Below are positions 23,601-31,943 of a stretch of 64,000 nt of DNA, piece after piece. The notes under the pieces were generated by a model. It was not told the DNA's origin. It did no database searches and was given only the letters and a program-made list of their open reading frames with translations. The stretch covers positions 8,306,501 to 8,370,500 of the forward strand of contig NC_057768.1 in the NCBI RefSeq assembly GCF_010389155.1. The letters are read 5' to 3'. The stretch is from Erigeron canadensis (taxonomy: Eukaryota; Streptophyta; Magnoliopsida; Asterales; Asteraceae). Made by a program: the position numbers and the translations under genes. The first letter of the stretch is position 1. Every line of letters starts with the position of its first letter.

Positions 23601-23787
23601 AACTTCCATGTAACACTTGTGTTGTCCTGTATATCCATATCCATATTATACTTAGCAATACTGTTGTTGCAAACACTCTTTTTAGCTTCTTTTCTTTTCC
23701 TCTTATGATTGTCTCAAATAATGGACCATCTTTTCCATCATATTTCATTTTTCTTCCTTCTGTATTAATTTTATCAAGAGAAGTCAT
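17699..23787 (-). CDS. CSLE: Cellulose synthase-like protein E
   Basis: Eight exons on the minus strand: 23787-23477, 21641-21323, 21182-21042, 20771-20652, 20574-20362, 20021-19803, 18935-18588 and 18244-17699. They join in frame with GT/AG borders to about 738 residues. It is a GT2 family processive glycosyltransferase of the cellulose synthase superfamily, a multi-pass protein of Golgi or plasma membrane. Catalytic marks are D152-D153 ([10 protein letters not shown]), DCD at 314-316, VED at 450-452 and QHKRW at 490-494. There are two N-terminal and about six C-terminal membrane segments. The start [12 protein letters not shown] and the TANPVIEPP and CPVEDVLTG blocks point to the CslE class. 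All key residues are intact. Its polysaccharide product is not established for the class. The start was taken at the first true ATG, at 23787. Confidence 0.93.
18285..18524. mobile_element. Small TIR-like insert in CslE intron 7 carrying exon-8-like sequence
   Basis: Bounded by AGGCGGTACCAAAAA and, inverted, AGGCGGCACCAAAAA. Inside are two partial tandem units, each with CTCTTATGGTTCCACCGGA and CCAATGGATTTTCTAATTTT. The second unit includes about 38 bases identical to exon 8 of the same gene (18131-18168). No target-site duplication was seen. Confidence 0.6.
22430..22975. repeat. Minisatellite of about 150 bp units in CslE intron 1
   Basis: About three and a half units, anchored on CAGATTTTACCACATTAGAT and TACGGGTTACTTCTTGGTTT, followed by TTTTGGGTTTTCAAATAATA. 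Anchors recur near 22543, 22702 and 22851. Strand asymmetry is strong, with T-rich plus-strand runs. Confidence 0.8.
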
Positions 23788-24360
23788 ATTCACGGTGTGT
23801 ATCAAAATCAAACATGTGTATAGTTTAGAAAATTGTCAATACAATTTATCTATATTACATGATCTTGATTAATTCTTAGAAAATGGGAAAATGGGATAAA
23901 TCAAGACCTCATAACATAATGACTTAAATAAATGGCCTTCCTATTATAAGGACCACTTTTTGATTGCAAAACTATGCCAAACGCAAACAAGTGGTCTAGT
24001 ACTGTAGTATATTTTGTTGGCGTTAAGATGTCCATCACTAGCAGTCAAGTCTTATAAGTTTGATTTTTGTGGTACCGACAAAGATATGATAATTGATAGA
24101 CCAGACATTATCTTTTAAGAAAAATTATAAATCCTCGTAAAACTACAAGAAGCCGTCATGTAGTATCCATTAATTATCTTTTCCAATTTTGCCCCTTAAT
24201 TTTACACATGTCATCAAGGTTGTAGAACTCCGGGAATCAAGATCGGATCGGCGAGGGTGGGAGTAGATTTATTAAAAATTGGATCAGTGAATAGTGAGTT
24301 CTTATATATAAAATAATAGTTTTGAAATTATTTGTAGAAAAATTTATATATATATATATA
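23788..24360. other. CslE upstream spacer
   Basis: AT-rich region 5' of the CslE start (minus strand). No gene. A segment at about 24210-24290 (GGAATCAAGATCGGATCGG and around) looks like a degraded repeat. Confidence 0.5.
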
Positions 24361-24379
24361 ATATTAATAAAGCAGATCT

Positions 24380-24775
24380 CCCCTGTTTACATTTTAAGTT
24401 TCAATATTTACTTTCGTAAAATACACCTTATCTATTCTATATTTAACTAAAATAACTATAATACTTTTTATGCTCTCCTTAAATCTCAACCAATCCATTT
24501 TTTTCTCTCTCCTTCATAAATCATTTATTCCTCCAATTCATTCAAAATATTTTATCTCAAAAACCGAACATTGATAAATTATAAAAATTATATGAGTGTT
24601 CTTAAAATTTCATGTTCTTTCATTAGAGATGTCATTCGATATACTTTCGACGGAATTTTAAATCCGAGAGCGGAACCCAGTTAATGCATTTGGCTATCAC
24701 ACTCTATGACCTATCACACTTTATGACATATCACCCCCAATATCTCACTGCCGCAATGTGCGGGTACTTACTCTC
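24380..24775 (+). repeat. Helitron-like repeat, copy 1
   Basis: Shares with 42792-43112 the ordered blocks AATTCATTCAAAAT, TTTTATCTCAAAAACCG, GATAAATTATAAAAATT and TCTTTCATTAGAGATGTCAT. This copy extends further to CCGCAATGTGCGGGTACTTA near its end, a hairpin-like terminus. I assign it to a Helitron-like family from memory of similar plant repeats; the class is not proven by the sequence. Confidence 0.5.
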
Positions 24776-24968
24776 GTATATATATATAAAAAAAACTTCA
24801 AATTAAACATAACATAATTTTTCAACTTAAACATAATTGTCTAGAACCAATATATTAACTTATGGATTATAGGAATAGAGTTGGAAGTATCGTTATTTGA
24901 AGAGTTAATCATTTATATATTTACGTATGTGAAAGTAGGAAATAAATTCTTGAGCTTCATCATTTTAA

Positions 24969-24998
24969 CTAGAACAATACCCGGTCGTTGACCGGGTT
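24969..24998 (-). other. Helitron-type 3' end downstream of the RPA-like gene
   Basis: On the minus strand AACCCGGTCAACGACCGGGT forms a hairpin, followed by ATTGTT, CTAG and T. It lies about 190 bp beyond the end of the minus-strand RPA-like coding sequence. Plant Helitrons often carry an RPA-like gene (family knowledge), so the two may belong to one element. Confidence 0.55.
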
Positions 24999-25639
24999 AG
25001 AACAATGAATTGACAAAAGTGCAAGTATCCCAATAAATTAACAAAAGTGCAAATATGTTTAAAATACTTGAAACATGTTCAAGTTTGTCTATAAAGATGG
25101 AGTGAATTATAAAGACATAACATGAAATGTCGCAAAATCAAACATAAGATAGTAGAAAAAACAATGAACGATAAATGTTCAAAATAATTAATTGACGACT
25201 TGTATAGTATCTTGAACCTTGGAATCATTGGCGTCCTTAATTATCTTATGTTTATCTTCCATAGCAACATCATTAATCATGTTGCGCGCATTCATTGATC
25301 TTGTCCAAAGGTTCCACATGTGTGCCATTTGAGTCCATAATAGGAGCTTCATTTATGGTTTTAGAAGTTACACAAGGCCCCCATTGAATTTCATCCATCA
25401 TTGCTTCTTCACAATCGGTGACCTTTGGTTGTAGAAGTGTAGATGTTGTATTGGCAACAACCGAGAGCAACGGGAGAACTACACGTGGCATAATGACATT
25501 GATGGTGTTTAAGACACCAAGTTCAGCACCATAGTAGTTTGTTTTGGTGCAGAATCACGTGTGTACTTTGCTTTGGTGCTCAGCAATATCTTCCAGCAGA
25601 GCCCAAAATCGGCACGAATATGTTCTTTTTTTTCTTTGC

Positions 25640-25858
25640 TTTAGCTGAATACTTTAAGTAGAAAAACTCGCTGAAGCTGGTGAGACGTTCGGTCTATTCA
25701 CACAGGCACACAGCCAGAGCAGGGATTTCTTTCTTGCAGAGAAAGATCCTGAGGGGCAGCCAGTTTCTTTTACTAAATAGGAATGAAAGTATTCAACCGC
25801 CGGAAAGTGGGGTGGCCAGCTAGTCGGAATTAGACTTTCCATTCAATTCGTGACACTG
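25640..25858. other. Balanced-composition segment, possibly organellar
   Basis: About 220 bp with far higher GC than either flank. On the minus strand it has an open frame with VEYFHSYLVKETGCPSGSFS and ARKKSLLWLC. The style resembles plant mitochondrial intergenic DNA transferred to the nucleus. It falls between the last RPA-like domain and the tail of that gene. No organellar gene is recognised. Confidence 0.25.
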
Positions 25859-26233
25859 TAAACCTACGCGAAAATTCAGGTTTCATATTGTATTGATCAA
25901 CTTTGATACCGAACATGACCGGGACTCCAATTAAGGAAGTAATAAAGAACTCAATTATCCAGTTAGGATCGCCATTACCCTATAGAAGAAGTATGATAAG
26001 TTAACTATGCATGCTGATGAAGAAGTATGATAAGTTAACTATGCATGCTGATAAAGATATATATTAAAATTTGTGAAGTAACAAACCTCTTGCGACTCCC
26101 TGGCAATTAACTCATCGAATGTGCATCCTATGAGCTTAGCAGCATTATCTTTGATAAGAACACAATCCATGCTCTCTTTGTTGTTGTTTACTTGTACTAC
26201 TAACCTGTATCTATAAAAATAAAGTATCAGTAC

Positions 26234-26554
26234 TGTTAGAAATCCAAAAATAGTGATACATTGTAATTTAAGTTATGGACTTACTTGTTGTTAAGTCATG
26301 TGTTGATTATTTCTAAGGTTGAGGGGCTAATTGTGATAATTAGCATAGTTGGTTAGTTTAAACTATAAATAGCCTCAATTCCTTAGAAATCATAACCTTG
26401 GCATAACCTTGACACATTTTTCATACCATTACACCTGAATAACACACACTTGATCCCGATTCTCTCTCAACACACACACAAACACCAAGAACACACACAC
26501 ACACTAAACCGCCATTGTTGATGTGAATTCGAGTGATAAAATCGTGTTGTTACA
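26234..26554 (+). repeat. 5' LTR of the non-autonomous copia element
   Basis: Starts TGTTAGAAATCC and ends GTTGTTACA; 321 bp. TATAAAT at 26364-26370 is a good TATA box, and CA repeats lie near the end. Confidence 0.93.
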
Positions 26555-26556
26555 TG

Positions 26557-26568
26557 TGGTATCAGGGC
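26557..26568 (+). other. Primer binding site, initiator tRNA-Met type
   Basis: TGGTATCAGGGC two bases after the 5' LTR, one mismatch from the usual plant copia primer site TGGTATCAGAGC. Confidence 0.85.
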
Positions 26569-26994
26569 AAAACATCGTTTTGATCTCGATCCATAACTGA
26601 ATTCAATCACAATTCATCAAACAATCACCTTTTAATTCTGTTTTTGTTCGTTTTTTTTAATCACTGAAAATTCAAAAATAACCTCTCAAATCACATAAAA
26701 TCACAAATGTTTGGTCACCGTTCGATTCCTCATAGTTAATTACATAATCCTCTAAAGTTTCGTGTTCTAATTCTATCTGGATCAAAAGTTCAGATTTTGA
26801 ATTTTTGGCGCTAAAATTTGGGATTTGATTCTGTTGTGTTATAAGCTGAATTGTGTTAATCGGATTGTTGCTAAGGTGAAAACAAACTGTTTGCAAGTGG
26901 TTTCATGTTCCAATTCTCAGAAAATCAAAAGATATTGAAGTTTTTTAAATCGTCAATGGAGTTGTTCATGTTCAGAGGTTGAAGACGACATTGT

Positions 26995-27615
26995 AAAGCT
27001 AAAACGATCTTATTTAGATCATTTCAGTTTTTCTTTCCTTGATACTTACATTTCAGTGTGGTGGCTTGTAAAACGATTCAAATTAGATCGTTTTGACAAG
27101 TGTGGTTGTGGTGTGAAGAGTTGATTGTGGCTAGCTGATCCTTTGGATTGGTTTTGGTCAATTCAATTTCTTGAAAATAATCAAGTTTTGGTGAAATTCT
27201 GTGAAGAAATCTAAAACGATCTCTTTTAGATCATTTCAGACTTTGAAAAACCAAAACGATCTCTTTTAGATCGTTTCAGTTTTGGTGAATCCAAAACGAT
27301 CTCTTTTAGATCGTTTCATCTTTCACTCAAACAATTCCTGGTTTGATTACTTCTTGGGTAACTGATCTTCGTGATTGGTTTTGCTCAATTCATTCCATTA
27401 CATTTCATACCAAAACTCTGTCCAAATTCATTCAGAATACTTAGAATTTTTCATCCAAAATTCAATTTAGATCATTTTATTCCTGAAGACAGATTTAGAT
27501 CGTTTCATTTCCAATAAAAAATTAGATCGTTTCAATTCATTTATCAATTTGGATCGTTTTCCTATCTTTCCAACTTTAGATCGTTTCATTCTATCTCATT
27601 TAGATCGTTTCATAC
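26995..27615 (+). repeat. Array of TTTAGATCGTTT motifs in the copia leader
   Basis: At least eleven copies of (T)TTAGATCRTTT lie between PBS and gag. Five are preceded 4-6 bases upstream by the reverse complement AAAACGATCT, making imperfect palindromes (near 27000, 27071, 27211, 27252 and 27294). The last copies run into an open frame that reads repeated LDRFILS before the gag ATG. Confidence 0.9.
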
Positions 27616-27653
27616 TTTCTTCAAAATCAATTCAATTCTCAAATCAATTTCTA

Positions 27654-29153
27654 ATGGCTACTCGTGAAGCATTGGCTCTGGGTACTGATACAAGACCTCC
27701 AGTTCTTTATCGTGGTAACTATGGACTTTGGAAGAAAAGGTTCATGGATTATGTGGAACGTCAGACTAATGGTCACATGCTTAAGGATTCAATCATGAAT
27801 GGACTTGCTATGCATCGTCATCCTACTACCGGTGCTATTTTAACTCCTGATCTTTTGAATGCCGAACAAAGAGATCGTACTGCTGCTGACAACAGAGCTA
27901 GGTCATGCTTGTATCAAGCACTTCTTGATGAGATCTATGGCTCAGTTGATTCTTATGACACAGCAAAGGAGATTTGGGATGAAGTTGCTAGACAAATGGA
28001 AGGTGCTGATGTATCCTCAACAATCCGACTGACAAATGTCTTAACTGAGTTTGACAATTTTCAGAAATCACCAAATGAATCTCTCGAGTCCATGTACTAC
28101 AGATTTTGCAATGTAATCAATGAGCTCAGAAAGAACAAGGTCAAGAAAACTGAAATTGAGCTGAACATCAAATTCATCAAAGCACTTGGTCCTGAGTGGG
28201 AAGATTATGGAACTCAAATCAAGCAACATCAAGATCAGACCAAATTCACCATTCATATTCTTTATGAATCTTTCAAGTTGAATGAGCATCAAGTTCTAAG
28301 CAAATTTTCATTCAACAAAGTGCCAGAAGTTGTATCTACTGATCCTTTGGCATTGGTTGTTGAAAGAAAGGTTTCTGAGGCTCTTAAAAGACAAATGACT
28401 GTTGTTTCTTCGTCTGATGAGGAGGGAGAAGATTTCTTGGCTCCAAGAGATGGTGTTCTTGATGAATTTTACCAAGCTCTTGCCGCTGTGACTAAGCATT
28501 TCAAGAAAAAGTATTTCAAAGCGAGGCCAACTAACAACAATCTTCGTACTTCATCAACAAGTGCATTTCCAAAGAAGGAACAATATCATCACAAGAGTTT
28601 TGAACAAGGTGAAACAAGTGGTTCCAAGAACGGAGATAAGAAAGCAGAAACTGAGAAACAATTCGTGGAGAAAGGAAAAACATCTGACAAAAAGTGTTAC
28701 AATTGTGGAGTTCCTGGTCATTTTGCTGTGGATTGCAAGCTGCCTCGCAAGAAGAATTATGAATACTACAAGCAGAAGATGCTCTTGGCAAAGCAAGTTG
28801 AAGTCGGTCAAGCCTTGATTGCTGAAGATGACAAGTGGCTTTTGCTGTCTGATGATGAAGATGAAGATCTGTCTGCAAATGTATGTTTCATGGCAAGGTT
28901 GAGCAAAGACAAAGTGTTGGAGGCTGACAGCATTAACGAGGAATATCCCGATGATGAGGTAAATCTCGACTCTACTTTTTCATCAATTAAGGATAAAGAG
29001 TCTTGTAGAATTGCCTTATCAAACTTGACAAATCATTACACTTTATTAGCCAACAAAAACAAGAAATTGAAAATAGCAATTTATTTTCAAAAGGGGAGTA
29101 CACAAAACTTCTTGAAGAAAATTCTAAACTACTTTTTGAGTATGATGCTATGA
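27654..29153 (+). CDS. copia gag
   Basis: Starts MATREALALGTDTRPP; an open frame extends upstream to 27549, but only as repeat translation. It has a UBN2-type copia capsid (LYRGNYGLWKKRFMDYVE through EIWDEVARQMEG) and a CCHC zinc knuckle CYNCGVPGHFAVDC near residues 348-361, followed by an acidic tail. The frame closes at 29151-29153. Just before that, the -1 frame becomes coherent (QKQEIENSNLF), so an indel near 29050-29070 probably separated it from the next frame. About 499 residues as written. It binds element RNA and forms the particle shell. Confidence 0.85.
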   Translation: MATREALALGTDTRPPVLYRGNYGLWKKRFMDYVERQTNGHMLKDSIMNGLAMHRHPTTGAILTPDLLNAEQRDRTAADNRARSCLYQALLDEIYGSVDSYDTAKEIWDEVARQMEGADVSSTIRLTNVLTEFDNFQKSPNESLESMYYRFCNVINELRKNKVKKTEIELNIKFIKALGPEWEDYGTQIKQHQDQTKFTIHILYESFKLNEHQVLSKFSFNKVPEVVSTDPLALVVERKVSEALKRQMTVVSSSDEEGEDFLAPRDGVLDEFYQALAAVTKHFKKKYFKARPTNNNLRTSSTSAFPKKEQYHHKSFEQGETSGSKNGDKKAETEKQFVEKGKTSDKKCYNCGVPGHFAVDCKLPRKKNYEYYKQKMLLAKQVEVGQALIAEDDKWLLLSDDEDEDLSANVCFMARLSKDKVLEADSINEEYPDDEVNLDSTFSSIKDKESCRIALSNLTNHYTLLANKNKKLKIAIYFQKGSTQNFLKKILNYFLSMML

Positions 29154-31372
29154 AACAAGAATTTCAAAATTATAAAGAACAAATGTTGGTTAAAGAATGT
29201 GAGATGAATGCCTCTCCTGATTCTAAGTTATTGGAAAAGTGCCATAATTTAGAAAACACCATTCTTGATCTTGAAAAAGTCAATCAAGATCTTGAAGTTC
29301 AAAAGACCAATGAATGGCTTCGGGCAAATGCAAGACAAATGGATGTTGATATTCTGAATAAGAAGCTTCAAGAAGCTACACCAAAAACAATTGAACTCGA
29401 AAGAAAAGTTTATGATTTAAATCATAATTGTTTTTTAAAAGGCATTGAGATTGAAAACCTTGAAAGACAAATTGAGGAACATAAAAAGAATATACGTTTC
29501 TATCAAGAAAAGTTGTACAAAGTTGAACAAAATCCTCTTTTGGATTTCACTGCCTATTTCAATAAATCAAAAATTGATAGATCGGAACTTCTTCTTGGGT
29601 TGGGTTTTGAGAATATCACTCCATTGCAAAAAGCAAAAGAAGAAATTATACCTTTGTATGATGAGAAATTTTTGAGACTTGGTATGGTACAACAATTCAT
29701 TCGTCCTTTGGATGACGAATTTGAGAGTGATGAAGTTGAGAAGATTCAAAAGAATAAATTTTTGGTTAATTATGATGCTATCAATACTTCTTATGAAACG
29801 AAAAATTCAACAATTTTTGAATTAGAAGAGATTGCGTCTAATTTTCAAAACCAAGAATTTGTCATTTCTCCACCAAAACCAACTAAATTATATATTCCAT
29901 CCACATTTTTGGAAAAACAAATAGAAGATTTACAACAAACAGTGGAATCTCAACAAAAACTCATTCATAATCTACAGTCTCAAAGTCCAAATTCGAGGAA
30001 TGAATCAATTGTTGTTGATATCAAGAAAGTTTGTGTGAATGTTTCTACTCAAACTAATTTCAGTCGCTTAGTAGACCATTTCACTCAGACTACTTGTGAT
30101 TCATCTACAAGTTCATCCACCCAGACCGTGACTGACTGTTTTGCATGTACTTGTCAAACTACTGCTACTTCTTTAGCTGCAAATTATGTGCAATCTGATT
30201 TATCTGATGAAGATCTTGTGCATAACTTAGTTTTGATATGGTACTTTTATAGATTTTTCACATGCGAAAATCTTGATGAGCTAGTTGTTCACCCTAAGCT
30301 TTGTGCTAGTATAGGTGTTGATACTTCTACTCAATTTTCTTGTGAAACCAAGGATGTTCCAGTCCAAGTCGACCTTATTCCTGAGACTACCCGTGGTATG
30401 ATGTTGGACAACAAGATTCCTGATATTTCTACATTTTTGAATGAATTCACCAAAGATGATTTTGATAAATTCATGGAGGGAGAATATGTTTTTGACTCAG
30501 AAACTGAGAAAAAGATTGAATCTATCAAAATCATAAATTTTCAAAAAGAAATAAAAGGAGAATCTCAAAAACTAAAATCAGTGTCCAAAGCTCCAACATC
30601 ATATTACTTCCAAGAACGAGTTAAAACCAAACTCGTCAAGGCTGAACAAAAGAGTTCTAGCCCTTCTGTCAAGACTGAACAAAAGAGTCCTAACCCTCCA
30701 AAACCCGACAAACATGTTAAAAAGAAACAAGCTGAGACCTCACCAAAACCAAGGTATCACAAAGTGAAACTTCCAAATGACAATCCAAATGCTTCTTTGT
30801 CTAACTCTCAATCTAGTTCAATTTCTAAAGTGCCTAAGTCTAGCTCCGTTTTGCTAACTAAGGATACTTCAAATGGTGTAAGATATAGGGATAGATATGG
30901 ATGGTTTTCAATTGTCAAACCTAAGAAGCAAGAAGTTTCCTCAACCCCAAAAGAGACAAAAAAGATGAATAAGTCTAAAACCCCTCGTTCTAATCTTCTT
31001 AGTGACAATTCAACAGGTGGAAAGACCAAATGGGTTCCTAAGTCATTAGAACCTAAGATCAATTTTAAGCAATTGTCTGTTGAGGAAAAAAAGAAGAGGA
31101 GGAGGAGAAAGAGTGTTGGTAACAGAAAGAAAAGAGTTTCTGTTGATTTAAACAATTCATCTTTAGTGAACAATGTTAATAAATCCAAGGCTATGCCTTG
31201 TGGGGCTGTAAACAATGATAATGGTCGTGCTTGTTTGAATACTGTTAAACATGTTACTTTTAATTCAAATGTGAATGTGCGTACTTTTTATACGAATGTG
31301 CTTATTGATGGTGTGCTTGTTAATGCTCATATTGATTCTAAAGCATGTTTGTATGCATATCCTAAGTTATAA
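29150..31372 (+). CDS. copia gag-downstream coiled-coil polyprotein region
   Basis: 740 codons overlapping the gag stop by four bases (ATGA). The first 130 residues are heptad-rich and predicted by eye to form coiled coil (LENTILDLEKVNQDLEVQ). A middle region follows with STQTNFSRLVDHFTQTT-type repeats, and then a very basic Lys/Ser/Pro-rich tail (EEKKKRRRRKSVGNRKKR). The end AHIDSKACLYAYPKL resembles the spacer before the protease in plant copia polyproteins. Probably part of a longer gag-pro polyprotein rather than a separate gene. Confidence 0.65.
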   Translation: MKQEFQNYKEQMLVKECEMNASPDSKLLEKCHNLENTILDLEKVNQDLEVQKTNEWLRANARQMDVDILNKKLQEATPKTIELERKVYDLNHNCFLKGIEIENLERQIEEHKKNIRFYQEKLYKVEQNPLLDFTAYFNKSKIDRSELLLGLGFENITPLQKAKEEIIPLYDEKFLRLGMVQQFIRPLDDEFESDEVEKIQKNKFLVNYDAINTSYETKNSTIFELEEIASNFQNQEFVISPPKPTKLYIPSTFLEKQIEDLQQTVESQQKLIHNLQSQSPNSRNESIVVDIKKVCVNVSTQTNFSRLVDHFTQTTCDSSTSSSTQTVTDCFACTCQTTATSLAANYVQSDLSDEDLVHNLVLIWYFYRFFTCENLDELVVHPKLCASIGVDTSTQFSCETKDVPVQVDLIPETTRGMMLDNKIPDISTFLNEFTKDDFDKFMEGEYVFDSETEKKIESIKIINFQKEIKGESQKLKSVSKAPTSYYFQERVKTKLVKAEQKSSSPSVKTEQKSPNPPKPDKHVKKKQAETSPKPRYHKVKLPNDNPNASLSNSQSSSISKVPKSSSVLLTKDTSNGVRYRDRYGWFSIVKPKKQEVSSTPKETKKMNKSKTPRSNLLSDNSTGGKTKWVPKSLEPKINFKQLSVEEKKKRRRRKSVGNRKKRVSVDLNNSSLVNNVNKSKAMPCGAVNNDNGRACLNTVKHVTFNSNVNVRTFYTNVLIDGVLVNAHIDSKACLYAYPKL

Positions 31373-31463
31373 CCCCTGCCTGTGTTAACTAACCACAAAG
31401 GACCCGTCTTTTAGTGGGTACCTAAAGTCGGTTAAAATTTTTGATTGCAGGAAATAACCATCT

Positions 31464-31943
31464 GTGTGGATACTCGATTCCGGGTGTTCAAAACACATGA
31501 CTGGCAATAAATCATTGCTCAAGAACTTTGTTGAAAGGTTCATGGGAACTGTTTGTTTCGGAAACAACAATTTCACTCCAATTCTAGGTTATGGAGATAT
31601 TGAAAGAAACGGAATTTTCATTAAGAAAGTCCATTATGTTGAAGGTCTGAGTCATAACTTGTTCAGTGTTGGACAGTTCTGTGACAATAACCTTCAAGTT
31701 CTTTTTCGACAATCTCTATGCAAAGTCCAAACTCTAGATGGAATTCATATCCTATGCGGAGATCGTGAAGATAATCTTTTCACTGTTAATCTTGATGATA
31801 ACCAACCAACTGATAATATATGTCTTGTTTCAAAAGCTACTTCGAAAAATTCTTGGTTGTGGCATAGAAGGCTTTCTCACTTGAATTATCAAACCATCAA
31901 TGCTTTGTTTCAAAGGCTTTTTCAAAAAATTATAAAAAGTTGA
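31464..31943 (+). CDS. copia protease and GAG-pre-integrase remnant
   Basis: Begins at an aspartic protease motif (WILDSGCSKHMTGN) and includes GLSHNLFSVGQFCD and the pre-integrase motif LWHRRLSHLNYQTIN. It ends abruptly at 31943, before the integrase zinc finger and catalytic core. About 90 bases with stops separate it from the preceding frame. An A-rich stretch follows immediately, marking the deletion or replacement point. No ATG start: it must be read from the upstream polyprotein or is dead. Confidence 0.8.
   Translation: MWILDSGCSKHMTGNKSLLKNFVERFMGTVCFGNNNFTPILGYGDIERNGIFIKKVHYVEGLSHNLFSVGQFCDNNLQVLFRQSLCKVQTLDGIHILCGDREDNLFTVNLDDNQPTDNICLVSKATSKNSWLWHRRLSHLNYQTINALFQRLFQKIIKS

Noticed and set aside
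10558..23787. F3H and CslE as a biosynthetic gene cluster
   Set aside because: They act on unrelated substrates, and no other flavonoid gene is in the window; proximity alone is not evidence.
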